Below are positions 18,901 through 28,211 of a stretch of DNA of 64,000 nt, piece by piece. The stretch comes from Ensifer sp. IC3342. Lineage in GTDB: Bacteria > Pseudomonadota > Alphaproteobacteria > Rhizobiales > Rhizobiaceae. Where the stretch lies: the NCBI RefSeq assembly GCF_020193655.1, contig NZ_JADYVE010000009.1:62001-126000 (forward strand), read 5' to 3'. Position 1 is the stretch's first letter, and each line of letters starts with the position of its first letter. A program made the translations under genes and the position numbers. The notes under the pieces are model-generated. The model was not told the DNA's origin and made no database searches. It saw only the letters and a list, made by a program, of their open reading frames with translations.

Positions 18901-21900
18901 GTTGATCGGTCGGGACGGCAACCAACGAGCCCGGGGCAAACACCTCGGTGGCCTGCAGGATGCCGAGGCAGTCGAGCGGCGTGTCCTCCTTGACGCGGTC
19001 CTTGCCTGTCGTCCAATGCGAATGGGACTTGACGTCCTCGGCAGACATCACCAGCCCACGGTCGGCGTAGTTGGCCGGCCATATCTCGTCCGGCACGACG
19101 ATCAGAATGCCCTTGGCAAAGAAAGTCGGATCGTCGGCCGCGAGTTCCTCCCCCGTCTTCTGGGCGACATTTAAGCTATATTGCATGGACACACACGTGT
19201 CCAGGAACGCTGCCGTCGGGTCCCCACCAACGGCTGACCTGACCAGGTCGGCTGTGAATGGGCGCAGGTTGGGCTTGTCGTACGGCGACCGCCCGATCAG
19301 CACGCCGCTCGTCCCCGTCAACGTCTCGCTCTTGAGCGTCGGCACATGGAGACAGTGATCACCGGACGGTACCGCGACGGCGCCAGGACCGTCGATGTGT
19401 CCGCCAGTCACGGTTCGAAATAGCTCCTCGGCCGTCAGTCTCTGTCCCTGTCGCTTCTCGAGCCAGGTCCTGGCTTTCTCTCGCACCTCCTGCGCCACCG
19501 GCTCGCTGCGCGGATAATGTTGCAGCGCCGTGGCAGGCAGGGACGATCTCGTTCCCTCGCCAAAAGCAGGCACCCGATCAGGACCTTCCTGCCCCGCGGC
19601 CCGACGAACGGCTGTCATACGCTTGGCCAGCGAAGCCTTAATGAAACCGCAGCCGTCATGCGGTCGCAAGGCAATCGGGCCTCCTGGCCCAGTCAGCTCG
19701 AAGGGATGTCTCTCGCTAACAGGGCGGTCCGGCAGTAGCGACAGTTTGAAGGCGCCTTCCAGCGCGTAGTCGTGAGGACCTAGGCCGTTGACAGCCGGCG
19801 GCGCGGCAAAACCCCTGCGCTGAGTGTAATAATATGCCTCTTTGAAGGGTGCCCAGGCGCGCGATAGCTTTTCAAAGGCGGTACCGGGTGCGGTTTCCGC
19901 ATACGGAATCGCCAGCAGCTTCCCGCCGGAAGGCTCTGCCTCAACCGAACCTGGAACGCGGGCGGCAAGCTGGGAAAGGGTCTTTTGTCGCGGCTTTAAC
20001 TTGCTTCCGCCGAAAAGATCCATGCGGTATGGCACGCCCTCGATGGTCAACGTGCGGGCCAGCATAAACGGGCTCGGCTTTCCTGGCAGTTGCACCGCGA
20101 CCACCTTGACTGCCCCTGAGGTCAGGCGATGAAAGATGGAATAGCGCGTCTCGGGGTCCATGGCCAGTTTCCGGCCCAGCATGTCCACAACCGGCAATCG
20201 CATCAGTCCCGCCTCACCGTGCGGCGGTCTGGGCTCGTGGTCCATGGCTCGCAAAACCTGATGGGGGTCGAAGACGGAAGCTGGATGTTGGGCCTGGACC
20301 GTCGCGGCATTCTGCGCCACGAAGGTGTCCAGCGCATCGATCGGACCCTCCGCCTCGAGCTGGGCGATCAGGTTCCAGCTCATGTTGGATAGGTCGCTTT
20401 CGATGAGATCGCGCGTGCTGTCCAGGATTTCCTTGGTCTTGGACTGCAGCTCGTCCCGCCTCACACGCAAATCCGACTTGTTGCCCTCGACATACGGCCG
20501 CCGCAGCAAACCTGCCAGGGTCGCACGGGCCTTAACCACTTGATAAATCGACAGGGCGGGACGGCGAGTCGAGCTCGGACCACGGCTCCGCTCGGCATCG
20601 CTTGCCTTGAGATGGGCCTCGATCTTCTGCTCCACGATCGGTTGGATATCGTTCAGCAAGTTCAGAGCCCGCCTCCGGTGCCAAAGCAGCTGCTTGCGCG
20701 GGCTGCGGGCCAGCGGCACCAAAGCGGCGCACAGATTCCCCATGGTTTCGAGGTTATTCTCAAGCGCAAAATCAGGGTCACGATGCAATTGCGCCAGCCG
20801 ATTTATTCCAGCGCGGGCGACCAAACTGAGATCGTCATGTAATTGAGCCTTGGCCAACGCCTTCAAGATGCTCGTGACGCCCACCGCGTCGGCCTCCTCC
20901 AGGCGATGACTGGCATAATGAAGATAATGAGCCAGTTTGTGTAGCCGATCGTTCAGCAGAGCGGCCTCTGCAATCTCTCCGGCGTCCTCTCTCCCCATGA
21001 CCCCGCGCGCCAAACTGCTGGCGATACTGGAGAGCCCGGGCGTGGTAAAATGACGAAATGGTTGACCCGCCGGGCCAAGTCTGCGCGCGATCTCCAAAAT
21101 CGCTTGGCTGCACGCCGCTTCTTCCGGATACCTGTTGAACCCGTTGAGCAGATTTGCCAGCTCCTGTGGATTAAACCTCGAGAGCCGCTCGGCGCCGCCA
21201 AGCACCTCGCCGGCGATTACTGCGGCGGCCTGACGGGATTTCTCCTCTTGCGGCCACTTGCTCAGGCCGTTCACTAGGTTCGCCAAGTGCTGCGATGTAA
21301 AATGAGGGAGCCGGTTAGCGCTGCGAATCACCTCACCAGCGATCACCGCGGCGGCCTGGCGTGATTTCTCCTCGTGCGGCCACTTGCTAAAGCCGTTCAC
21401 CAGGTTCGCCAGTGCCTCCGGAGTGAACGCAGGGAGCGGCTCGCCAGGGCTGGCGCGACCGAGCACCTCCCCAGCGATGGCAACGATGGCCTCGCCGCAA
21501 CCCGCCTCGTCAGGACACTTGCTGAAACCGTTGACCAGATTCGCCAAATTCTGCCCATTGAATCCAGACAACCGGCCTGCGCGGTGAGAAACCTCATGGG
21601 CGATTGCAACGATGGCGTCGCGGCAATCCTCAGGACACTTGCTGAAACCATTCACCAGGTTTGCCAGATCCTGCCCATTGAATCCCGACAGCCGGCCGGC
21701 AGGGCGAGGCACCGCCCGGGCGATCGCAACGATAGCGCCGCGGCAGTCCTCGGGCCACTTGCTGAACCCGTTAACCAGGTTCGCCAATGCCTGCGGATCA
21801 AAGCCATGGAGCCGCCCGGCGCGTCTAACCACCTCACCGGCGATTGCAACCGTGGCTTGACGTGAGTTTTCCCATTGCGGCCACCTGCTAAAGCCGTTCA

Positions 21901-24900
21901 CCAGGCTCGCCAGGTGATGCGGACCAAACATGAGCAGTTGGTCGTCGCTGCGAAGTACCTCGCCGGCGACCACGTTTGTGGCGTGCCCCAAATGCTCCTC
22001 TTGCGGCCATTTGCTAAAGCCGTTCACCAGGTTCGCCAGGTGCTGCGCTTCAAAATCAGAAAGGCCGACCTTGCGGCGGTCGGCACGGTGACAGACTTCA
22101 TCGGCGATTGCAACGGTAGCGCGCAAGCACTCCGGCGCCTGCAATTTACTGAAGCCGTTCACCAGGTTTGCCAAGTGCTGCGGATCAAAACGAGAAAGCC
22201 CGGCGTTAAGGCGGTCGGCGCGCTGACAGACCTCACCAGCGATTGCAACGGTCGCGCTGCGGCAACCCTCAGGCCACTTGCTGAACCCGTTCACTAGGTT
22301 CGCCAATGCCTGCGGATCAAACACAGGCAGCTGGTGGGCCCTGCCAGCGACCTGACGCGCGACCGCAACGGTAGCGCCGCGGCAGTCCTCAGGCCATTTG
22401 CTGAAGCCGTTCACCAGAATCGCCAATGCCCGCGGATGAAACCCAGAAAGGCCGGCTTTTTTATCGGCGAGGTGACAGACCTCATTGGCAATGACAACGG
22501 TTGCTTGACGTGAGTTCTCCAGTTCGGGCGCCTTGCTGAACCCGTTAACCAGGTTTGCCAATGCCTGCGAATTAAACCCAGACAGGCCGGCTTTTTTATC
22601 GGCGCGGTCACAGACCTCGTCGGCGATTGCATCGATAGCGCCGCCACACTCCGCCTCTTGCGGCCACTTGCTCAAACCGTTCACAACGTTAGCCAGGTTC
22701 TGCGGACCAAAATCACAGAGCCCGGCGCGGCGGCGGCGAATCTCGGCCGCAACTGCTACCGTGGCCTCACGCGCGTCTTCCTGTTCCGGCCACTTGCTGA
22801 AGCCATTGACCAGCAGGGCGAGACTTTGACTGTTGAGTTCCGAAAGGGCTCCGCGTTGCTCATGAAAAACCTTGGCAATTCTGATCATTCCATCGCGACA
22901 TTCCGCCACTCGGGGATATCGACTGAACGACAATACCAACAGCGAAAGCGTTTTGCTTTCGACATCGTTCAGCGCATTGCCGAGCCTCGACACCTGAGCT
23001 GCCACGGCCCTGCAAGCTTCCATGCCTGCGTGACCTCCAGGCTCCCGGCTCATCGCGTTGCAGGAGGTGGCATACCCCCAGGTAGTGCGGGTGCGGACAT
23101 CTTGCTCCCATCTTGGCAAAAATTGACGGGTGAACTCGGAAGCGGCCTTCCGTAGGAATGTTGCGTGATGCGCATGGCCCTGCAGCCTCTTGTCGTGCTC
23201 CACCACAGCGCATGAGAATTTAGTGATGTCGCGAGCGATGGACATGTCATGTAAAGCGTCATTAAGTGGTGCATCGTTAAAGCTCTGTGCGGCTGCATGG
23301 TCGAAAGGCAGCCGTCCCGGTCCTGCACCCGGCCTGGATTCGCTTTGCTCCTGAGGTGGGAGCGTGTCCGGTTGCGAACTACTCGCTTCTTGATCGCCGA
23401 ACCAGGACCTCTCATCAAAACGCAAAGAGCTTTCTTCTTGAGCCATCGCTTCGCCCTGCGGACCTTGGAGAGAACTATGCCGCGGCCCACTGGATGTACG
23501 TCGCGAAGCCATGAGGGCTCGGCGGGGACCCTTGGAGGAACCGGCTGATATGTCGCCAAGGGCTTCGTCGGTACTTGGCCCAATGCGATCGGAGGGCATC
23601 CTTCTATCTTGAGGCCCAAAGTGCATCCGCGTCACTCCGGAATAGATCGATTGGCTGCCTTGCCCAGAGGCATGACTTGGTTGCGGGAGCGAACTGCTCG
23701 ATCCAGCATCCCCAATACTCGCAGTTTCTCTGCTAGACGAGAGCGCGTTTGATTGCGATGTTCTGGCTCCCTGATCGCCGGGCCGGGGTTCGCCCTCAAA
23801 AGACCTGTTGCCAAGGGAGAGGACCTTGGCTGCTGTCGCCGTGTCGCTGTCGCCAAAAACAATTTGCGGTTCCAACCGCCCGGTGGCCGAACTCCCGGCG
23901 CCAGCGGCGGGCTTGCGCCTGCCTTTCCCCTTCCTGCGCGTCGCAGTGCCTTCGACCAGTCCAGCCCTTTTGGTCACAGCCTGGCCTGCAGTGTCGGTCG
24001 CAAACGCAGCGGCAGCCGGCCGTTCGCTGATTGATGGCTCCTTCGGCTGCAGGTCCAATAGACGGACGACCTCGTCCGCAGTAATCCACGCGCCTTCCGC
24101 TATTTGGCCCAACAATTCCAATGGGAGGTCGGCACCTGTTCGGTCGTCGCTTAGCCTGGCAAGAAAGTCGGGCAACGCCGACGCAAATTCCAGAAGCCTC
24201 TCCCTGACTCCTTCTAGAACGGAGCAGTCCCCGGGGTCGAGTGGGCGCCCTGCCTTAGTCTGAAGAGCGTCACGCGTCCGGTGGAATGCCGGCAATACTG
24301 CGGCGCTGAAGGCATCCAGGTGGCGCACCCGCCCGTTCTCACCGATAAGCATTTCCCTCAGGGGTGCCTGGAAACTGCTCGCCCGCGGCTCGATTATCAA
24401 CTGCGCCTGATTGATCCGCGATTGCAGAACCATGAACTTTGAAATCAGTACCGAGCCAGTCTGCAGCCGCAAATTGGCCTCTTCGGCCTGCTGTATCTCG
24501 GCCTTTGTATTTGGTAGGTTGGCAGTGACGGCATGGACTAACTGGATGCGTTGCCCGCGCCATGTCTTCTTTTCCCAAAACTCCACGCAGGCCACATAGT
24601 GCCTTGCCACACTGGAAACCGCTTGGCTCAGCTTGGCGGGGCCAGGGTTCGATCGGAGGATCAGGTCGAGCACGCCGCGCGCCTTATCACGCATCTTTAG
24701 CAATGGCATGCCATCCGTGGCCAGTTCCATGCATTCGGACGCCGCATTGAGTACCAGATCGCGGGTTAGGCGCGCCTGATCATTGGACAGAATGCTACCC
24801 GCCCCGGGGGCCAGGCTCGCGTGGTATTCCAGAACTCTTGAGCCTGTATCGAGGATGCGATCGAGCGCCTCTTGCTTCTCCTCCAGGGTAGGGCCTCGCG

Positions 24901-25384
24901 TGGCCGCTAGGATAGCTTCAAGGCGGCAAGTTTCAAATTCTGCAAGCAGGCCTTTCATATGTTGATCTGCTGCCTTGGTTTGTCCGCCTGTCAAATAAAG
25001 CGGGGCCACACCCGAAGTTGGTGGCTGGTCAGCGACTGTGGCCGTGGCATCACCCTCCGGGACTGAGGGATAAAGACGCCGCCGCGCAGTGCCTACTCGT
25101 GTCAATGCGGCTGCACGTATAACAGACTCCAGCACTCGCCGTGCGCCCACGGAAGGGCCAAACGACCTCTCTCGAAGCCCGTCGTCGACACAGGTCGCAG
25201 TGCGTGCGCAGGACGTCATTGTGCCTGGAGGCCCAGAGTGCACCCGCTCCAGGACGGAATCGAACGATTGGCTACCTTCCGCTAGGGCAGGGCTTGATTG
25301 AGAGCGCGAACTGCTTGATCCCGACGTATCGACGGCCCCAGCATTCCCAATGCGCGAGTTCCCCAGTCGGCCAATGCCTGTCAT
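15953..25384 (-). CDS. Giant SKWP-repeat type III effector with shikimate-kinase and C48 protease domains
   Basis: A 3143-residue protein without interruption. Visible order: Ser-rich N-terminus typical of type III signals; a second Ser-rich segment near 555 that resembles the first; about 15 repeats of 38-45 residues with core LANLVNGFSKWP (residues about 808-1460), as in the SKWP/RipS/XopAD family; a long middle region containing DGDFDGDT at 2166-2173; a shikimate-kinase-like domain with Walker A GMPGAGKSS near 2750; and a C-terminal Ulp1-like C48 domain with His3039, Asp3059 and Cys3094 in the right motifs (GSHWSLL, YHYDS, SYDCGVF). From memory, M. loti Mlr6361 has about 15 repeats and a shikimate-kinase domain in about 3056 residues; the C48 domain here may be an addition. 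Probably injected into plant cells. Regulated, if the upstream tts box is real, by TtsI and flavonoids. Confidence 0.85.
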   Translation of the reverse strand: MTGIGRLGNSRIGNAGAVDTSGSSSSRSQSSPALAEGSQSFDSVLERVHSGPPGTMTSCARTATCVDDGLRERSFGPSVGARRVLESVIRAAALTRVGTARRRLYPSVPEGDATATVADQPPTSGVAPLYLTGGQTKAADQHMKGLLAEFETCRLEAILAATRGPTLEEKQEALDRILDTGSRVLEYHASLAPGAGSILSNDQARLTRDLVLNAASECMELATDGMPLLKMRDKARGVLDLILRSNPGPAKLSQAVSSVARHYVACVEFWEKKTWRGQRIQLVHAVTANLPNTKAEIQQAEEANLRLQTGSVLISKFMVLQSRINQAQLIIEPRASSFQAPLREMLIGENGRVRHLDAFSAAVLPAFHRTRDALQTKAGRPLDPGDCSVLEGVRERLLEFASALPDFLARLSDDRTGADLPLELLGQIAEGAWITADEVVRLLDLQPKEPSISERPAAAAFATDTAGQAVTKRAGLVEGTATRRKGKGRRKPAAGAGSSATGRLEPQIVFGDSDTATAAKVLSLGNRSFEGEPRPGDQGARTSQSNALSSSRETASIGDAGSSSSLPQPSHASGQGSQSIYSGVTRMHFGPQDRRMPSDRIGPSTDEALGDISAGSSKGPRRALMASRRTSSGPRHSSLQGPQGEAMAQEESSLRFDERSWFGDQEASSSQPDTLPPQEQSESRPGAGPGRLPFDHAAAQSFNDAPLNDALHDMSIARDITKFSCAVVEHDKRLQGHAHHATFLRKAASEFTRQFLPRWEQDVRTRTTWGYATSCNAMSREPGGHAGMEACRAVAAQVSRLGNALNDVESKTLSLLVLSFSRYPRVAECRDGMIRIAKVFHEQRGALSELNSQSLALLVNGFSKWPEQEDAREATVAVAAEIRRRRAGLCDFGPQNLANVVNGLSKWPQEAECGGAIDAIADEVCDRADKKAGLSGFNSQALANLVNGFSKAPELENSRQATVVIANEVCHLADKKAGLSGFHPRALAILVNGFSKWPEDCRGATVAVARQVAGRAHQLPVFDPQALANLVNGFSKWPEGCRSATVAIAGEVCQRADRLNAGLSRFDPQHLANLVNGFSKLQAPECLRATVAIADEVCHRADRRKVGLSDFEAQHLANLVNGFSKWPQEEHLGHATNVVAGEVLRSDDQLLMFGPHHLASLVNGFSRWPQWENSRQATVAIAGEVVRRAGRLHGFDPQALANLVNGFSKWPEDCRGAIVAIARAVPRPAGRLSGFNGQDLANLVNGFSKCPEDCRDAIVAIAHEVSHRAGRLSGFNGQNLANLVNGFSKCPDEAGCGEAIVAIAGEVLGRASPGEPLPAFTPEALANLVNGFSKWPHEEKSRQAAAVIAGEVIRSANRLPHFTSQHLANLVNGLSKWPQEEKSRQAAAVIAGEVLGGAERLSRFNPQELANLLNGFNRYPEEAACSQAILEIARRLGPAGQPFRHFTTPGLSSIASSLARGVMGREDAGEIAEAALLNDRLHKLAHYLHYASHRLEEADAVGVTSILKALAKAQLHDDLSLVARAGINRLAQLHRDPDFALENNLETMGNLCAALVPLARSPRKQLLWHRRRALNLLNDIQPIVEQKIEAHLKASDAERSRGPSSTRRPALSIYQVVKARATLAGLLRRPYVEGNKSDLRVRRDELQSKTKEILDSTRDLIESDLSNMSWNLIAQLEAEGPIDALDTFVAQNAATVQAQHPASVFDPHQVLRAMDHEPRPPHGEAGLMRLPVVDMLGRKLAMDPETRYSIFHRLTSGAVKVVAVQLPGKPSPFMLARTLTIEGVPYRMDLFGGSKLKPRQKTLSQLAARVPGSVEAEPSGGKLLAIPYAETAPGTAFEKLSRAWAPFKEAYYYTQRRGFAAPPAVNGLGPHDYALEGAFKLSLLPDRPVSERHPFELTGPGGPIALRPHDGCGFIKASLAKRMTAVRRAAGQEGPDRVPAFGEGTRSSLPATALQHYPRSEPVAQEVREKARTWLEKRQGQRLTAEELFRTVTGGHIDGPGAVAVPSGDHCLHVPTLKSETLTGTSGVLIGRSPYDKPNLRPFTADLVRSAVGGDPTAAFLDTCVSMQYSLNVAQKTGEELAADDPTFFAKGILIVVPDEIWPANYADRGLVMSAEDVKSHSHWTTGKDRVKEDTPLDCLGILQATEVFAPGSLVAVPTDQQKKLDGDFDGDTIIIIGDRPQLYEHVRGFDEREQALGLPSLKPPKSHTPALCGDNYQFGRASQILAATQDVLETYSGLQRNFLAQSHEARRWFAERAVFGTYEGVHHELRRDIGQLLGQEEVSRQDIQNTFARARREIEVARHPVARQMAELLVADLEAWAERPDLECLPETVENANDAKCATLSAAVSELLPDLADAYPATSRPRDRIRALIDNYPARIDPRPDGYNPDDLVQSANNLLSLGIKVGTDAYKSNTGARLYSKKSELLQRLLHTTPGLRSVPYVKGLAASLNHGRFDADAALKDLEGNPTLTASVMETSINLVAELGILRKASDLRPAAVDPDDTITLGPVEASERARIEVARAAKEEGKITAGALSVAASLRNMGLQVKMPHLERRLRSERSIREQLTGTSVSSGSNPQLISSAVRHVFEVPDKDFTRAFKAAILLFEEQGYTEIEVTNWFKFDQPVYLGIHAVLATAAGYRFQMEFHTPGSYSAKVDNHDTYKELQELKRRDALEKAEKLEQRLRESCKAVDRPEDVLSIAHWRDCMGGAAAVPGLRAVGQSRKSEIAKSPEAKEIVAALGERPIVLVGMPGAGKSSIGPALARRLGLRFVDTDKRIEQKVGKSISEIFKDHGEDYFRKLEAREIAQCLDTGPKVIATGGGSVLDEQTRHLIGNKGVSIWFDTGLDVIQTRTRKDAKRPLLQGPDSDRKIAQMMSERRPLYQQANLRFVPPHKNDKKNADPCVKALHAYLCPGAAAERSPVFPSTSSDPQIGALGPTASSHDRNGRVLGGMEWLGDEHILRDYALLRQELQRDNPDLAARTQFVDPLIALYQLRFGEESDMLVAWQRIIYDRHDNDTADFLFLPVNDAPAPNRRGSHWSLLFVDRRERARPIAYHYDSILGHNDQPAAQLARRLGAPLESARMAQQQNSYDCGVFVVDGTRALVSILAQEERPAHEPLHLDNLVADRQGLLVRLRTYAGLD
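21060..22960 (-). repeat. Tandem SKWP repeat block within the effector gene
   Basis: About 15 imperfect in-frame repeats of 114-135 bases. Each encodes a helix with the consensus LANLVNGFSKWP, then a variable link and a second helix with ATVAIAGEV. Neighbouring copies differ at many silent and replacement positions, with Trp replaced by Cys in two repeats and by Ala or Leu-Gln in others. It is a protein helical-repeat solenoid, not a CRISPR or satellite array. Confidence 0.9.
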
Positions 25385-25617
25385 ATTCGATCTCCGAAGC
25401 CGCGAAAATGCGTTGCCTATCGTGTTGCGGGCTGATTTCGTTCAGCGGTAGTGGACAAACGCGTCCGTGAACTCTTGGCTTCCTGCATCCGTTTGCCCAC
25501 TCCTACTACGCGTGTAGTGGGTATCGGACGAGCCACCAATACGACCATGCATGATCATTCGCGCCTATCTTTGCGATGTTTTCAGGGGTTGGCGCGGCAG
25601 GCCTAGATAGACCACTA

Positions 25618-25636
25618 GGCTGACCACTAGCTGATG
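25618..25636 (-). promoter_or_regulatory. Candidate tts box upstream of the giant effector
   Basis: On the minus strand the site reads CATCAGCTAGTGGTCAGCC, which fits the TtsI-box consensus TCAGCTTnTCGwCAGCT with about three mismatches. It lies about 234 bases upstream of the effector ATG at 25384, in the right orientation. The remainder of 25385-26165 holds no gene I can support; open frames at 25506-26028 do not resemble a known family. Confidence 0.45.
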
Positions 25637-26165
25637 AGCGTTGTCGCGGATGCAAGTATGCGGATTTCGGATTAACGGGACATCGATTCCGGTTGATTCT
25701 GGACGCAGAGTGACCGCGCAACCGTCGCCACAGTGTGGCCAGACGTGCTCCTGTGGCGATCTCTGGCGGCCAGGCGTTTGCGATGCGTTCGCGGGACTGT
25801 GAAGAATATTCCTGTGCGCATGCGCCGCACTCGCAAACGCTCGTGCGAAAGGGAATCACCAAGCCGGGCTCTTATGTCAGGCGGACACCAGTTGTGAGCT
25901 TTCAACAGATTGTCCACTCGTCCGTGCCGGAAAGCTAACGTTGTCGAAGCTTCACCGGGTCTAGGGGTTCGAATGAACATCCATAAAATTGCCCGCTCGC
26001 GCCGCACAGTCGAGCCGTAATCGCGCACCCGTCGTTGTCGAGGGAACAGAGGCCGACGGCCATGGCCTCCGCCTTCGGGGTCTGCATAGAGACCGTTTAC
26101 AATCAGGTGAACGCGCTATCGACGGGATGGGCTCTGCGTCTGCCTCTCCGGTCGTAACCGTCCGC

Positions 26166-26855
26166 TTAGAACCGGTAGGTCACGCCTGCGCCGATCAACC
26201 ACGGATCGATTCTTGCCTTCCCGCTCAGCGGGCCGAGAACGTCATGATCAGCCTTCCAGTCGGTTTCGAGGAAGATTTTCTTCACATCGAAGTTCAAGCC
26301 CCAATGCTCGTCGACCATATAGTCGAAACCGACCTGCAGCGCCGCGCCCACATGATTGTCGACGTCGAGGTTATGGAAACCGGGCTTTTCGGTCTGGTTG
26401 TAGAACAGCGAGTAGTTGATGCCCGCGCCGACATAGGGCTTGAAGGCGCCGAAATCGGTGAAATGGTACTGCAGCGTAAGCGTGGGCGGCAGCAGCCATG
26501 CCTTCCCGACCGGCACGCCGACCGCGCCATCTTCCTTGATGTTGGCGTAGGTCGTGCCAAGCACGAGTTCAGCGGCGATGTTGTCAGTGAAGAAGTAACT
26601 GATGTCGAGTTCCGGGATCAGCGAGTCCGAATAGGAAAGGTCGGAGCCGGGCACGCCGTTGATTGAACCACCGTCCTCAGTGAGGAGGCCCAAACCGCGC
26701 ACGCGGATCTGCCAAGGGCTTAGGCCAGCCGCTGCGTCCTCTGCCACCGGAGTAACAGGCTGTGATGTCAGGTCCGCGGCGGCGGCCCCGAATGCAAACA
26801 AAGCCGCACCCACGCCCGTGATCCATCTCAGATGCCGTGCATCATTCATGTTCAT
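26166..26855 (-). CDS. ompW: OmpW-family outer-membrane protein
   Basis: A 229-residue beta-barrel protein with an N-terminal signal peptide ending near FAFGAAAADL. The mature part alternates polar and hydrophobic residues in short strands: WQIRVRGLGLL, ELDISYFFTDNIAAELVLGT, LTLQYHF and KPYVGAGINYSLF. It ends in the outer-membrane signature GAGVTYRF with terminal Phe. OmpW forms small eight-stranded channels for hydrophobic compounds. AAGGAG precedes ATG 26855 at proper spacing. A perfect FNR/FixK palindrome lies 84 bases upstream, matching the known anaerobic control of ompW in other bacteria. Confidence 0.92.
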   Translation of the reverse strand: MNMNDARHLRWITGVGAALFAFGAAAADLTSQPVTPVAEDAAAGLSPWQIRVRGLGLLTEDGGSINGVPGSDLSYSDSLIPELDISYFFTDNIAAELVLGTTYANIKEDGAVGVPVGKAWLLPPTLTLQYHFTDFGAFKPYVGAGINYSLFYNQTEKPGFHNLDVDNHVGAALQVGFDYMVDEHWGLNFDVKKIFLETDWKADHDVLGPLSGKARIDPWLIGAGVTYRF

Positions 26856-26938
26856 TTGACATCTCCTTGAACAGCAACAATTGAATCAGCAATAACCATT
26901 GCAATAAAGACCGGTAGGCTGCGCGTGACGGCGGCATG

Positions 26939-26952
26939 TTGATCGAGATCAA
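26939..26952. promoter_or_regulatory. FNR/FixK (anaerobox) site upstream of ompW
   Basis: TTGATCGAGATCAA is a perfect match to the FNR/FixK consensus TTGAT-N4-ATCAA. Its centre is about 90 bases before the ompW start, so it probably activates ompW under low oxygen as in the nodule. The only other gene-like sequence nearby is a dead IS481 remnant. Confidence 0.75.
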
Positions 26953-27039
26953 CCGTGGTTAGGAAGAACCGCTTTATCGGGGGGAGAGGGCAATGTGTCG
27001 CATGAAGGCCTTTCGGCCCAAGCTGCGATTTGGCCGCGT

Positions 27040-27720
27040 TGAAGTACAGATAGGTTGGGCGAGCCGACCTCAATGACCGCGGCGCGGCCCTGCCGCCGTT
27101 GCTCCGCCTGCACATGACGGCCCGGCAAATCGCCCAGGAGACCGGTGTCTCGCCCGCCACGCTCAGCCGCGTCCGCAAGCGTCTTAGCGCGAACAAAGTC
27201 AAGACCCTGGCGCAGGGTGAGCCGGTGCCCGGCTACGAGCGCGGCAAGCCGGGAGAGCCCGTCCATATCGACAACAGGTAAATCGGCAATTCAACCCGAA
27301 CCGGCCACCGCATCACCGGCGATCGCACCAGGCAAAGCAACGGCCGCGGCATCGGTTGGGAATACGACATCTGGCCAACGACGACCGCTCACGCCTGGCC
27401 CATTGGAAGTCCTCCCGACGAGACGTTGGCGCTCGTGTTTGCGTTTTTCACTTCAACGACTCTGTTTCTTCAAAGCTCACGGCGTGAAAGGGTCCATCGC
27501 GTCATGACCGACAACGGCACCGGCTTCCGCTATCCAAGCGCTGCGCTCAGCATCCAGCACATCCGCACCAAGCTCCATACGCCCAAGACCAATGGCAAGC
27601 CCCGAGCGCTTCGTCCAGATCGCCCCGTGCGAATGGGCCTACGGTCGTCTGCCTCTTCGCCGGTCTCAACTCCGCCGTGTCATGCTCACCGTCGGCGGGT
27701 ACCCCTGGTTTGGCAGGAGG
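27040..27720 (+). pseudogene. IS481-family transposase remnant
   Basis: LHMTARQIAQETGVSPATLSRV is the helix-turn-helix of IS481 transposases, followed by PVHIDN, HRITGDRT, VMTDNGTGFRYPS and HIRTKLHTPKTNGK, which cover the DDE core. These segments sit in at least three frames with internal stops, so the element is inactive. The extreme N-terminus is not recognisable. Confidence 0.75.
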
Positions 27721-28035
27721 TTGCTCCTGTCAAGTGCATCCATCAACTCGTCCGCGGCCTGGCGGAGGTCGTGGTGTCGGCTCAGGGGACGAAAGGACTT
27801 CGGGATCCGGTGCTTGGTGACGGCGCGCGGTTGGCGCGAGAGGCGACGAGGGCGGCTTCGTCCATCATCCACCAAAGTAGCTCCTGATCGTAACCTTGCG
27901 CAAGGCAGGATCATTGGCGAATTCACAGCTCGCTGCGGCGCGCTGGGCTGCGCAGTGGCGTCCCCGACGCGCCTCGCGACCGGGTCTTCTGAATAACGAG
28001 GGCACGTGCTGCCATCTACATAAACCCCAGTTGGA

Positions 28036-28211
28036 TCAAGGCCGCCCTAGATGTCTGACGAACCAGCCCTGACAGACGACGGTCCGGCGAGGTCCAGCGC
28101 CGGCGCAGCTGCGCATCGTCACCCAAGCCGTACGGTGTGGGCGCATTCAAATCAACTAGGGGCTCAAGACCGCCGTAGATGTCTGGCGACGGAGCGCCGA
28201 CGACGGTCCTG
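28036..28211. repeat. Pair of imperfect direct repeats
   Basis: 28036-28087 and 28163-28211 share TCAAG.CCGCC.TAGATGTCTG.CGA and then GACGACGGTCC. The copies are about 127 bases apart and lie between mobile-element debris and an effector-like remnant. The stretch 27721-28155 otherwise has no gene I can support. Confidence 0.4.

Noticed and set aside
21060-22960. Array-like DNA periodicity that could suggest a CRISPR or minisatellite
   Set aside because: The period of about 120 bases follows codons of SKWP protein repeats in one open frame, and repeats and spacers are not separately conserved.
25876-25960. Possible tts box with AGCTT and CGACAA segments
   Set aside because: Needs two gaps to fit the consensus and is about 560 bases from the effector start; the site at 25618-25636 fits better.
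25989-26666. 225-codon plus-strand frame
   Set aside because: Antisense to ompW, which has a signal peptide, ribosome binding site and beta-barrel C-terminus.
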